Shown: positions 1-5,826 of the stretch, one piece after another | How positions within the stretch are numbered: position 1 is the stretch's first letter | How the letters are laid out: every line of letters begins with the position of its first letter | Source of the DNA: Prevotella sp. E13-27 | GTDB lineage: Bacteria; Bacteroidota; Bacteroidia; Bacteroidales; Bacteroidaceae | Direction of reading: 5' to 3' | Assembly (NCBI RefSeq): GCF_023217965.1 | Contig: NZ_JALPSC010000001.1 | Span: forward strand, 992,001-1,056,000 | Length of the DNA: 64,000 nucleotides | The notes under the pieces: generated by a model | What the model saw: only the letters and a program-made list of their open reading frames with translations | Databases searched by the model: none | Told to the model about the DNA's origin: nothing | Made by a program: the position numbers and the translations under genes

Positions 1-5
1 GTAGG

Positions 6-40
6 TTCCCCTTGATTGTCGTTCTTTCAAGGGGAATTTA
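6..40. terminator. Hairpin, terminator-like
   Basis: A perfect 10-bp stem (bases 6-15 with 27-36, TTCCCCTTGA against TCAAGGGGAA) with an 11-base loop is followed by an AT-rich stretch. It probably ends a transcript entering from outside the window. No gene is visible between it and 337; that stretch holds repeat copies. Confidence 0.55.
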
Positions 41-75
41 TTATATTTGTACACCAAAAAGGAGAAAACCTCAAG

Positions 76-230
76 CGATCATTGAGGCTTTGCCTCGAGA
101 AACGCTACGCTCGCGCTCGACCTCTGGTCGCTTGCTACCGAAGGGTCGCAAGAAAGAGCACAAGAGCGAGCTCTAAGTTCTTTACTCGCTAAATCGATCT
201 TTGACATACTGAGACAAACGGAAATTATTC
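76..230. repeat. Cassette-flanking repeat, copy 1
   Basis: This holds a GCGATCATTGAGGC-type start, a hairpin AAAGAGC...AGAGC-GA-GCTCT...TTCTTT (about 156-185) and an end block at 196-230 with the core ACTGAGACAAACGG. The same blocks recur at about 3316-3436 and 4430-4546, and the end block alone at 1314-1348. Each copy lies 70-250 bp upstream of a cassette promoter. A short tandem of GGTTCACGGTTCA (231-262) follows. Confidence 0.7.
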
Positions 231-303
231 ACGGTTCATGGTTCACGGTTCACGGTGAATGGTAATTTTTCTGAGTTAAAGCGTGCGTTGTTAGGAAAAT
301 TGT

Positions 304-316
304 CGTATCTTTGCAC
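304..316 (+). promoter_or_regulatory. Bacteroidetes -7 promoter box of the first cassette
   Basis: GTATCTTTGCAC matches the Bacteroidetes -7 consensus TAnnTTTGC. It lies about 25 bp before the 43-aa gene at 338. The same box and the following CAGAAA...AAACGATACGA leader occur before the antitoxin genes at 1530 and 21661, so the cassettes share their promoter. Confidence 0.65.
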
Positions 317-337
317 GCAGAAACATAAAACGATACG

Positions 338-469
338 ATGATGGAAGAAAAGAAGTTCAAGAATTATTCCGACCAAGAATTCAAGGAGGCACTAAGGGCC
401 ACCCTGAATCTGAAGAAAGAGTGGATGGCCTCAGTGGCACAACGTGAAAAAGAATTAGGCATACAATGA
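338..469 (+). CDS. 43-aa protein, first gene of a two-gene cassette
   Basis: An ATG at 338 (a second ATG directly follows at 341) opens a 43-residue reading frame, highly charged and probably helical, with the core LKKEWMASVAQREKEL. Its stop overlaps the start of the next gene as ATGA, which implies translational coupling. A similar 42-aa gene with core HKQEWKKELEAEF stands in the same position before a paralogue of the next gene at 4971. The pair has the same promoter, leader and 3' hairpin as the neighbouring toxin-antitoxin cassettes. I recognise no family. The size order (tiny first gene, larger second gene) resembles an antitoxin/toxin pair, but function is unknown. Confidence 0.7.
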   Translation: MMEEKKFKNYSDQEFKEALRATLNLKKEWMASVAQREKELGIQ

Positions 470-972
470 GACTGTCTGCCGACCGCATAAATAGGAAATC
501 ACCTTACTGGGTGATTCAGTTGGATGAACTCACGTTCCGTTTCGTTACCAAAAACGGAATATTGTATCGCGTTGGGTTCTACCAGGACAGGTTTTTTCTG
601 GGAAGCCGTGCATACCATTTCTTCATCGCCAACGACAGTGAGGCCAGCGCCCCGAAGGATGGCGACGTGTTTAGGGTAATCACGTGCGTACTGGAAGAGT
701 TTTTCAGGCAAGACGCATCGGTGATGCTCTACATCTGTGATCCTCACGACCACCGCGAAGCCATCAGGGACAGCCTGTATAAGCGATGGTTCAACGGCTA
801 CACCCACAAAAGAAGGCTGACGCTGGAAACTGCTGAAATCAACTTCGACAACTACATTGTATATACGGGCATGATTCTGCGCAACGATCATCCCGAATAC
901 GACGAACTGTTGACAGCATACAGAGAGTTCGTACAACGAGCAAGCAGTCTGTATCAGATACAGCCCAAATAG
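466..972 (+). CDS. Conserved hypothetical protein (DUF6169-like)
   Basis: This 168-aa soluble protein has no signal peptide or membrane segment. It is clearly paralogous to the protein at 5096-5587: both begin with L-x-x-x-RIN-x-KSPY, continue with F-T-x-GILYR-x-F, and share the centre YxCDxxDHREA-R-LxxRWF. I recall Bacteroidetes proteins of this kind as DUF6169, but could not check. It is translationally coupled to the 43-aa gene upstream (4-nt ATGA overlap) and ends 28 bp before a strong hairpin. Two copies of the pair within 5 kb, both among toxin-antitoxin cassettes, suggest an addiction or defence-related role; that is inference only. The conserved acidic/His centre is the place to look for an active site. 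Confidence 0.75.
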   Translation: MRLSADRINRKSPYWVIQLDELTFRFVTKNGILYRVGFYQDRFFLGSRAYHFFIANDSEASAPKDGDVFRVITCVLEEFFRQDASVMLYICDPHDHREAIRDSLYKRWFNGYTHKRRLTLETAEINFDNYIVYTGMILRNDHPEYDELLTAYREFVQRASSLYQIQPK

Positions 973-1000
973 GTTGCCCTTTTCTCAAGAAAAGAAATTT

Positions 1001-1038
1001 CCGCCGAGACATCGAGAGATGCCTCGGCGGTTTGTATT
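1001..1038 (+). terminator. Conserved 3' hairpin of cassette, copy 1
   Basis: The outer stem is CCGCCGAG (1001-1008) with CTCGGCGG (1023-1030). The inner stem CATC-GAGA-GATG has a GNRA-type loop, and TTTGTATT follows. Near-identical hairpins follow every cassette (2183, 3077, 4100, 5618, 22343). Confidence 0.75.
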
Positions 1039-1039
1039 C

Positions 1040-1312
1040 ACTCCCCTCGCCCTTTGGAGAGGGGTTCTTGCCTTGCAAGCGTCCTTCGGCCGAGCGGGGG
1101 GTGAGGCCTTATCCGTTTGGTCTCAGGAATATGAAGTGCCCTGTCGGGCAGATATCGAACAAATCTTAAAAATCTGACAAAAAGAAATTGAAAGATTTGA
1201 ATAAATTTGAAAGATTTGACTTTCCCCTTCGGGCCGTCGAGCTAAACCTTCTCCGACGACAGTCGGACTCAAAAAAATTGATGACCCGCCGATAGGCGAC
1301 GACATAAACAAG
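1040..1312. repeat. Composite intergenic repeat
   Basis: This stretch holds a C-rich/G-rich palindrome (CTCCCCTCGCCC...GGAGAGGGG), then the GGTCTCAGGAATATGAA block. A GTGCCC-TGTC-GGGCA hairpin (about 1138) and AAATCT/AGATTT inverted arms follow, with the hairpins TCCGAC-GACA-GTCGGA (1253-1268) and CGCC-GATA-GGCG. The same order recurs at 3120-3312 and 4140-4415. No coding potential is credible here. Confidence 0.7.
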
Positions 1313-1313
1313 C

Positions 1314-1348
1314 GATCTTTGACTTACTGAGACAAACGGATATTATTC
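1314..1348. repeat. Cassette-flanking repeat end block, copy 2
   Basis: The 35-bp block with core ACTGAGACAAACGG and end TATTATTC is also present at 196-230, 3402-3436 and 4512-4546. It is followed by an AT-rich inverted-repeat tract (1385-1465) with relatives at about 18940-18990 and 50288-50354. Confidence 0.65.
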
Positions 1349-1494
1349 TGGGTTCACGGTGAATGGTTTTTCTTTGAACATTAATTACCGTAAATTATCC
1401 ATTAATTTTCCATGAATAATAATTATATGAGAAATTATATGGGCAATTACATGGAAATTATATGTTAAAGAAAGAAGAACTTTCGAGAAATTTG

Positions 1495-1529
1495 TGTATC
1501 TTTGCACACAGAAATAAAACGATACGAAT
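1495..1529 (+). promoter_or_regulatory. -7 box and leader of YafQ-type cassette 1
   Basis: GTATCTTTGCACAC matches TAnnTTTGC and is followed by the leader AGAAATAAAACGATACGA directly before the antitoxin ATG. The leader is nearly identical to the ones at 320-337 and 21640-21660, which marks a shared regulatory segment. Confidence 0.6.
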
Positions 1530-1811
1530 ATGGCAACAACACAATTACCCACAGCAGGCCAGCTATTGGTAAGCATCAGCGACCTGTCGATGCTGAATGA
1601 CATCAAGAAGGCCATCAGCATGCTGAAAGGCGTGACGGCTGTGAAGAAGCAAAAGGTCAAGGAGTACGACATCACCAAGACCGCGGGTTACCGCGAGGCG
1701 ATGGACGACGTGAAAAACGGCAGAGTGTATCACGCAGAGAGCGTGGACGACATGTTCAAGCAGATACTTGGCGAGGAGGCATTTAGCAAAATCCGCAGAA
1801 GCAATGTATAG
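1530..1811 (+). CDS. Antitoxin of YafQ-type toxin-antitoxin pair
   Basis: The 93-aa protein lies immediately upstream of and overlaps a YafQ/RelE-type toxin gene, the usual RelB/DinJ antitoxin position. It is expected to bind and neutralise the toxin and to autorepress the operon. Residues 5-40 (LPTAGQLLV...DLSM...AISMLKGVT) are nearly identical to the antitoxin at 21661. The C-terminal SVDDMFKQIL resembles the toxin-binding tails of RelB-type antitoxins. Between these parts the two antitoxins are unrelated, and the other one carries a repeat-derived insert there. No ribbon-helix-helix motif is obvious by eye, so the DNA-binding mode is uncertain. Confidence 0.8.
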   Translation: MATTQLPTAGQLLVSISDLSMLNDIKKAISMLKGVTAVKKQKVKEYDITKTAGYREAMDDVKNGRVYHAESVDDMFKQILGEEAFSKIRRSNV

Positions 1812-2076
1812 CATCGATTACACCAAGCGCTTCAATAAAGATTTGAAGCGCTGTATGAAGCGAGGCCTTGACTTGCAGCTGATTCACGACGCAATCGCCC
1901 TGCTCAGAACTAACGGCACTCTGCCTGCGAAGTATCGCCCCCACAAGTTATCGGGCAACCGTGACGGTCAGTGGGAGTGTCACATCGAACCTGACTGGTT
2001 GATGACATGGAATCAGAATGACACCGAGCTGACGCTCCTGTTCCTGCAAACCGGCACACACTCAGACTTGTTCTGA
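1804..2076 (+). CDS. YafQ-family mRNA interferase toxin
   Basis: The 90-aa RelE/ParE-superfamily toxin is expected to be a ribosome-dependent endoribonuclease. Residues matching the catalytic set of E. coli YafQ are visible: His47 (RPHKLSG), His60 and Asp64 (WECHIEPDWL), His86 and Phe90 (TGTHSDLF at the very end). I chose the ATG at 1804, which overlaps the antitoxin stop, over an ATG at 1768 inside the antitoxin, because it gives the standard YafQ length and a coupled start. The closest relative in the window is the toxin at 2769. The sequence right after the stop (GACGCGCCGCACATTAATTC) is identical to that after the 2769 toxin. Confidence 0.9.
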   Translation: MYSIDYTKRFNKDLKRCMKRGLDLQLIHDAIALLRTNGTLPAKYRPHKLSGNRDGQWECHIEPDWLMTWNQNDTELTLLFLQTGTHSDLF

Positions 2077-2104
2077 CGCGCCGCACATTAATTCCCCCTA
2101 CAGA

Positions 2105-2180
2105 AAATCGCGAGTAAGCGAGAGCAGAAGAGCTTGCTCATTCTGCCGAGCGTGAGCGATTTCGACCAAAGGTCAAAAAT
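2105..2180. repeat. Palindromic element inserted in a cassette trailer
   Basis: The trailer of the next cassette (3058-3076) reads CCCTACAG then TAAAATATCCG. Here the same flanks are separated by about 75 bp containing GCGAGTAAGCGAGAGCAG-AAGAGC-TT-GCTC-ATTCTGCCGAGCG. That is a direct filled-site/empty-site comparison. The core pairs as GCAGAAGAGC with GCTCATTCTGC. Related copies lie at 2462-2515, 4815-4870 and, in frame, 21788-21850. Confidence 0.75.
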
Positions 2181-2182
2181 AT

Positions 2183-2222
2183 CCGCCGAGACATCGAGAG
2201 ATGGGCCGGCGGATTGTTTTTT
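2183..2222 (+). terminator. Conserved 3' hairpin of cassette, copy 2
   Basis: CCGCC...GGCGG outer stem with inner CATC-GAGA-GATG, followed by ATTGTTTTTT. Here the outer stem is shortened relative to the other copies (GGGCCGGCGG instead of GGGCTCGGCGG). Confidence 0.75.
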
Positions 2223-2400
2223 AAGGTCGCACAGATAGCACAGATGGCACAGATATTGATTCGCAGGCGAATCATGGCGGGCCCTTTCATAAAGCGTAGC
2301 GACTGAAAGAACCAACGGGACGTAAGAATGCAGGGATTAATAATATTTGTAAGATTTGGTACGATTTGTAAGATTTCTCGCCGATAGGCGACTATATCTC
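2223..2400. repeat. Intergenic repeats before cassette 3
   Basis: A short tandem of GCACAGATGGCACAGAT (2226-2255) is followed by unassigned sequence and then the right half of the AT-rich element (AGATTTGGTACGATTTGTAAG). This ends in the hairpin TCGCC-GATA-GGCGA (2382-2395). The element abuts the promoter of the next cassette. Confidence 0.55.
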
Positions 2401-2402
2401 GC

Positions 2403-2560
2403 GAAAAAATTGTATCTTTGCACACGAAAGGCGTGGCGAAAGGCTACGGGTAGGCGACCAGCGGTCGGGAATGGCTGCTCACGCTCGGCAAAATGAGCAA
2501 GCTCTTTTGCCCTCGCTTAACCGCAGCTTTGGCAGCCAGAAACAATAAACAACGACGATT
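2403..2560 (+). promoter_or_regulatory. Promoter and long leader with palindromic element
   Basis: TGTATCTTTGCACAC (about 2410-2424) is a -7 box. Unlike cassettes 1 and 2, the leader is extended to about 135 nt. It contains the palindromic element in the opposite orientation to 2105 (GCTCACGCTCGGCAAAATGAGC and its partner), before resuming the shared AGAAAC...AACGACGATT end. The stem has changed in a paired way: GCAGAA/TTCTGC at 2105 is GCAAAA/TTTTGC here. Confidence 0.6.
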
Positions 2561-2764
2561 ATGGCAACATACACTATCACATTGAACGAGCGCACCTCCA
2601 GTGGTAAGGCTCTGATAGAGTACCTGCAGGCACTAGGCTTGTTGGTGAAAAAGGTTTCACCAAAAGCAAAGAGTAGCTACCAGCGTTCACAGGAGGACAA
2701 ACAAGCTGGACGCGTTGAGAAGTTCTCTTCGTCTGAGGAAATGTTCAAGTCGTTAGGCATCTGA
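2561..2764 (+). CDS. Antitoxin of second YafQ-type pair
   Basis: This 67-aa protein stands 4 bp before a YafQ-type toxin gene, the usual antitoxin position. The C-terminal FSSSEEMFKSLGI resembles the toxin-binding tail of RelB/DinJ-like antitoxins and matches the layout of the 1530 antitoxin. The N-terminus (MATYTITLNERTSSGKALI) is different from the 1530 and 21661 antitoxins. It resembles the small Bacteroidetes proteins that precede type II toxins. Antitoxin by context and tail; the DNA-binding part is unassigned. Confidence 0.8.
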   Translation: MATYTITLNERTSSGKALIEYLQALGLLVKKVSPKAKSSYQRSQEDKQAGRVEKFSSSEEMFKSLGI

Positions 2765-2768
2765 GCGT

Positions 2769-3041
2769 ATGTACGAAATCAGAATGACCAAGACGTTCCG
2801 CAAGGACACGGAACGCTGTCGCAAACGCGGCTACGACATGGAGCTTCTTAAGACGGCCATCCGACTGCTTGAGGCCGACGGCAAACTTCCCACAGCGTAT
2901 CGTCCCCACAAGTTGTCGGGACAATACGACGGCTGTTGGGAGTGCCATCTGAAACCTGACTGGCTCCTCATCTGGGAGCAAAACGACATCGAGCTGGTAC
3001 TCTTGTTCACAGGAACAGGCACACACGCAGACTTGTTCTGA
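2769..3041 (+). CDS. YafQ-family mRNA interferase toxin
   Basis: The 90-aa toxin is closely similar to the one at 1804 and has the same candidate catalytic residues: His47 (RPHKLSG), His60 and Asp64 (WECHLKPDWLL), His86 and Phe90 (TGTHADLF end). Translation-dependent mRNA cleavage is the known activity of the family. The antitoxin gene ends 4 bp upstream. The 20 bases after the stop are the same as after the 1804 toxin, so the cassettes share their trailer as well as their toxin; they likely arose by duplication or recombination with antitoxin exchange. Confidence 0.9.
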   Translation: MYEIRMTKTFRKDTERCRKRGYDMELLKTAIRLLEADGKLPTAYRPHKLSGQYDGCWECHLKPDWLLIWEQNDIELVLLFTGTGTHADLF

Positions 3042-3076
3042 CGCGCCGCACATTAATTCCCCCTACAGTAAAATAT

Positions 3077-3116
3077 CCGCCGAGACATCGAGAGATGGGC
3101 TCGGCGAATTGTTTTT
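3077..3116 (+). terminator. Conserved 3' hairpin of cassette, copy 3
   Basis: CGCCGAG/CTCGGCG outer stem, CATC-GAGA-GATG inner stem, then AATTGTTTTT. Confidence 0.8.
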
Positions 3117-3312
3117 ATCCGTTTGGTCTCAGGAATATGAAGTGCCCTGTCGGGCAGATATCGAACAAATCTGAAAAATCTGACAAAAAGAAATTGAAAG
3201 ATTTGAATAAATTTGAAAGATTTGACTTTCCCCTTCGGGCCGTCGAGCTAAACCTTCTCCGACGGACAGTCGGACTCAAAAAAATTGATGACCCGCCGAT
3301 AGGCGATGACAT
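3117..3312. repeat. Composite intergenic repeat, second copy
   Basis: This is almost base-for-base the sequence at 1112-1312: the GGTCTCAGGAATATG block, the GTGCCC-TGTC-GGGCA hairpin, AT-rich arms, GACTTTCCCCTTCGGGCC, TCCGAC...GTCGGA and the CGCC-GATA-GGCG hairpin. Long reading frames through it are present on both strands but only mirror the repeat. Confidence 0.75.
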
Positions 3313-3315
3313 ATA

Positions 3316-3436
3316 CAAGCGATCATTGAGGCTTTGCCTCGAGAAACGCTACGCTCGAAAGAGCATAAGAGCGAGCTCTAAGCTCTTTACTCGCTCAACG
3401 CGATCTTTGACTTACTGAGACAAACGGATATTATTC
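3316..3436. repeat. Cassette-flanking repeat, copy 3
   Basis: GCGATCATTGAGGC start, hairpin AAAGAGC...AGAGC-GA-GCTCT...GCTCTTT, and the ACTGAGACAAACGG end block at 3402-3436. Beyond it, 3437-3590 holds only a small hairpin (TTCCAA/TTGGAA) and a TATCTTTGCAG promoter box near 3590. Confidence 0.7.
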
Positions 3437-3626
3437 TTCCAAAAACTTGGAAGATTGGGGAATATGCAATATCTCTGACCTTCGGTCGATGATAGGCTGC
3501 ACCTAGGAACCAAAGGTCGCTGTTCGCGTAGCGAGGTAAAGCAAATACAAAGAAAAATGATTTTTCCTTGGTTTTTCGCTCGGTTTGCACTATCTTTGCA
3601 GTTGAATAACAATTCAATGCTAGATA

Positions 3627-3917
3627 ATGTCAACGAGACGTGAAAAGGCAAAAGCGCAGAAACTGCAACTAAACAAACAGCTGGAAGCTGCGAATTCGGA
3701 GAATCAAAAGCCGAATATGGAGAGTACTTGGATAGAGAATCTGGGTAAGTATCTGCTCGACATTTCGAAATATGTCACGACAGGTGTTGTAATTGCCTCT
3801 TTGTTCAAAGACATAGACGATAGTTATACAATATATGTTGTTGGTACGATTGTGGCAGTCTCTACACTGATAGTGGGATTAGTATTAACGAATAAGAAAA
3901 GAAAAAAGGAGGAATAA
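3627..3917 (+). CDS. Small membrane protein (DUF6722-like)
   Basis: The 96-aa protein has a charged N-terminal third (lysine, glutamine and glutamate rich, probably coiled). Two hydrophobic segments follow: about residues 50-62 (TTGVVIASLF) and 69-88 (IYVVGTIVAVSTLIVGLVLT), and the protein ends KKRKKEE. The motif LGKYLLDISKY before the first segment resembles Bacteroidetes proteins I recall as DUF6722, unverified. A second membrane peptide gene starts 4 bp after its stop. The promoter (TATCTTTGCAG) and the 3' hairpin match the neighbouring toxin-antitoxin cassettes, so this pair occupies the same cassette format. Function unknown; a small-membrane-toxin or holin-like role is only a guess. Confidence 0.75.
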   Translation: MSTRREKAKAQKLQLNKQLEAANSENQKPNMESTWIENLGKYLLDISKYVTTGVVIASLFKDIDDSYTIYVVGTIVAVSTLIVGLVLTNKKRKKEE

Positions 3918-3921
3918 AACT

Positions 3922-4032
3922 ATGGGAATGTATCTTATATTCTTTGTTTACGGTGTTCCGTGCATTTTGTTCCTGCTGTATTGCCTAACCCCTAAGGGCA
4001 AGCAGTGGTTGCGTCAGCACAACATGCTTTAA
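3922..4032 (+). CDS. 36-aa single-span membrane peptide
   Basis: The start at 3922 lies 4 bp after the previous stop and after an AGGAGGAA-like stretch, a strong Shine-Dalgarno for a Bacteroidetes gene. The peptide is hydrophobic for residues 3-22 (MYLIFFVYGVPCILFLLY) and ends in a basic tail (TPKGKQWLRQHNML). One transmembrane helix with a cytoplasmic tail is predicted. It ends about 68 bp before the conserved hairpin at 4100. It was found by reading the gap and is short, but spacing, SD and composition support it. No function is known to me. Confidence 0.65.
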   Translation: MGMYLIFFVYGVPCILFLLYCLTPKGKQWLRQHNML

Positions 4033-4099
4033 GAACAGTCTATCTGCTTTAATTCATCAGGAAGGAACTGGGTTCCCGATTCCACACACAGAAAAATAT

Positions 4100-4139
4100 C
4101 CGCCGAGACATCGAGAGATGGGCTCGGCGAATTGTTTTT
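4100..4139 (+). terminator. Conserved 3' hairpin of cassette, copy 4
   Basis: CGCCGAG/CTCGGCG outer stem with CATC-GAGA-GATG inner stem, followed by AATTGTTTTTA. Confidence 0.8.
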
Positions 4140-4425
4140 ATCCGTTTGGTCTCAGGAATATGAAGTGCCCTGTCGGGCAGATATCGAACAAATCTGAAAA
4201 ATCTGACAAAAAGAAATTGAAAGATTTGAATAAATTTGAAAGATTTCTCCGACGACAGTCGGACTCCAAGAAAAAATGAGTGCTCTTCGAGCAGAAATTC
4301 CACAAATCGGAACAAATCGAACAGATAAATAATAAAAAGATTTTGTAAGATTTGAATGATTTCTCCGACGACAGTCGGACTAAAAAAAATTGATGACCCG
4401 CCGATAGGCGACGACATAAAAACAT
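4140..4425. repeat. Composite intergenic repeat, third copy, expanded
   Basis: It begins like the copies at 1112 and 3117, but one arm is followed by an extra unit with the hairpin GTGCTC-TTC-GAGCA (about 4280) in place of GTGCCC-TGTC-GGGCA. TCCGAC-GACA-GTCGGA appears twice (about 4246 and 4363), then the CGCC-GATA-GGCG hairpin. The stem sequence changes while pairing is kept. Confidence 0.7.
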
Positions 4426-4429
4426 AAAG

Positions 4430-4546
4430 CGATCATTGAGGCTTTGCCTCGAGAAACGCTACGCTCGAAAGAGCACAAGAGCGAGCTCTAAGCTCTTTAC
4501 TCGCTCAACGCGTTCCTTGACTTACTGAGACAAACGGATATTATTC
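4430..4546. repeat. Cassette-flanking repeat, copy 4
   Basis: Same order as 3316-3436. The AAAGAGC-ACA-AGAGC-GA-GCTCT-AA-GCTCTTT hairpin is perfect here. The end block at 4512-4546 has GTTCCTTGAC in place of GATCTTTGAC. Confidence 0.7.
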
Positions 4547-4589
4547 TGCGGCCTGCGGCCTAAATGATAATTGATAAATGATAATTATC

Positions 4590-4795
4590 ATAGGAGTGCC
4601 CCTGGCGGGGCAGAAGGTTTAGCTCGACGGCCCGCGCTCGGCATCCCGAAGGGTGACGCTTGCTACCAACGGGACGCAAGAAGGGGAAAGTCAAATCCTA
4701 CAAATTAATTCAAATCAAACAGAATATAATTGTAAGATTTGGTAAGATTTGAAAGATTTCTCGCCGATAGGCGACTATATCTCGCGGGAAATGTG
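4590..4795. repeat. AT-rich element with partly inverted interior
   Basis: It starts with the hairpin GTGCCCC-TGGC-GGGGCA (about 4593) and ends with TCTCGCC-GATA-GGCGA (about 4759-4773). Part of the interior (GGTTTAGCTCGACGGCCCG ... GGGGAAAGTCAAATC) is the reverse complement of the segment at about 1220-1250 and 3220-3255, so pieces of the repeat have been inverted. Confidence 0.6.
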
Positions 4796-4970
4796 TATAT
4801 TTGCACGCGAAAGGCGTGCGAAGCTGCTCACGCTCGGCAAAATGAGCAAGCTCTTTTGCCCTCGCTTCGCTCGGCTTTCTTGCCTTGCAAGCGACCAAAG
4901 GTCGAGCGGCCGCTTGGCTAGTCCAAGAACCGCAGCTTTGTCAGGCAGAAACGATTAAACAACGACGATT
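4780..4970 (+). promoter_or_regulatory. Promoter and long leader with palindromic element
   Basis: GTATATTTGCACGC (about 4794-4807) is the -7 box. It is followed by the palindromic element (GCTCACGCTCGGCAAAATGAGC ... GCCCTCGCTTCGCTCGGC), a CTTGCCTTGCAAG...CGACCAAAGGTCG stretch, and the shared leader end AGAAACGATTAAACAACGACG. The layout matches 2403-2560. Confidence 0.6.
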
Positions 4971-5099
4971 ATGGAAGTTAAGAAGACAAAAGAGCAGGCT
5001 CTTGAATTTATCAAGGCTGCTGTAAAGCACAAGCAGGAGTGGAAGAAGGAACTCGAGGCCGAGTTCAAGGGTAAGGACGTCAACGTGGTGATGCTATGA
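4971..5099 (+). CDS. 42-aa protein, first gene of a two-gene cassette (second copy)
   Basis: The ATG at 4971 follows the shared leader directly. The 42-aa product is charged and probably helical (core KHKQEWKKELEAEFKGKD) and resembles the 43-aa product at 338. Its stop overlaps the start of the 163-aa gene as ATGA. Conservation of gene order, overlap, leader and rough length in both copies supports a real, translated gene. A chaperone, antitoxin or regulatory partner for the downstream protein is plausible; no family is recognised. Confidence 0.7.
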   Translation: MEVKKTKEQALEFIKAAVKHKQEWKKELEAEFKGKDVNVVML

Positions 5100-5587
5100 T
5101 CAAGCTGTCGCTCGAGCGCATCAACGCCAAATCGCCTTACGAGGTCCGCGAAGCCGGTGGTGGCTACGAGTTCCGCACCGAGGGCGGCATACTCTACCGT
5201 ATCCGCTTCCTGGCCGAGAATCCCATCGGCGGTTGCGATACCTATCAGTTTGCCATTTCTAAGATTGACAACGTTCGCTCTCCGCACGACCCTAACATCA
5301 GCGCCATTACGTTCATCATCCTCGATGAGTTCTTCACCGAATACGAGAACGTGCTGCTTTACTACTGCGATTCGGCCGACCATCGCGAGGCTGGCCGCAA
5401 TCGACTGTTTATACGTTGGTTCGAGAAGGCTGCCAATCCTAACCGCTTTACCATTCGTACTACGCATGCCACCCTTGAGGGGCAGGAGTTGTATGTAGCC
5501 ATCATCGTTGAGAACCGCAACCGCTATCTGAAGGCTGTCACCGACGAGTTCGACAGCACTGTCGCAGCCTTTAAAGACAAACCATAG
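5096..5587 (+). CDS. Conserved hypothetical protein (DUF6169-like), second copy
   Basis: The 163-aa protein is paralogous to the one at 466-972. It shares L-E-RIN-AKSPY, FRTEGGILYRIRF, FFTEYENVLLYYCDSADHR and RLFIRWFEK. The most conserved block, YYCDSADHREA, is rich in His, Asp and Cys and could be functional. There is no signal peptide or membrane segment. It is coupled to the 42-aa gene by a 4-nt overlap and followed by the conserved hairpin at 5618. The paralogues differ throughout, so the duplication is not recent, while the flanking repeats are nearly identical; the repeats are probably kept alike by recombination. Confidence 0.75.
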   Translation: MIKLSLERINAKSPYEVREAGGGYEFRTEGGILYRIRFLAENPIGGCDTYQFAISKIDNVRSPHDPNISAITFIILDEFFTEYENVLLYYCDSADHREAGRNRLFIRWFEKAANPNRFTIRTTHATLEGQELYVAIIVENRNRYLKAVTDEFDSTVAAFKDKP

Positions 5588-5617
5588 CTTCCCCCGACAT
5601 TCCCCGAATTAAAATAT

Positions 5618-5652
5618 CCGCCGAGACATCGAGAGATGGGCTCGGCGGTTTT
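5618..5652 (+). terminator. Conserved 3' hairpin of cassette, copy 5
   Basis: Full CCGCCGAG/CTCGGCGG stem with inner CATC-GAGA-GATG, then TTTTGCG. After it, 5653-5826 holds degenerate ACGCGGATGAGACGGAT-type repeats and an AT-rich leader for the next gene. Confidence 0.8.
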
Positions 5653-5826
5653 GCGTTCGCAAGGAGCGGGCGCGGATATCCGTTTGGTCTCAGAGACAAG
5701 ATGAAACGAAGACGGAGCACGCGGATGAGACGGATAGGAAGATGAATCCGAATAATCCGTGGTCGAGACAAAAAGAAAACATATATATAATTCACTTAAT
5801 TAATAACATTTTTAAAACTAAAAGTT

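Noticed and set aside
974..1177. 67-codon frame across the first terminator
   Set aside because: It crosses a strong terminator hairpin and the intergenic repeat, and is not seen in the homologous repeat copies.
1..5700. Integron
   Set aside because: No tyrosine integrase gene and the border repeats do not resemble attC sites; kept only as an analogy.
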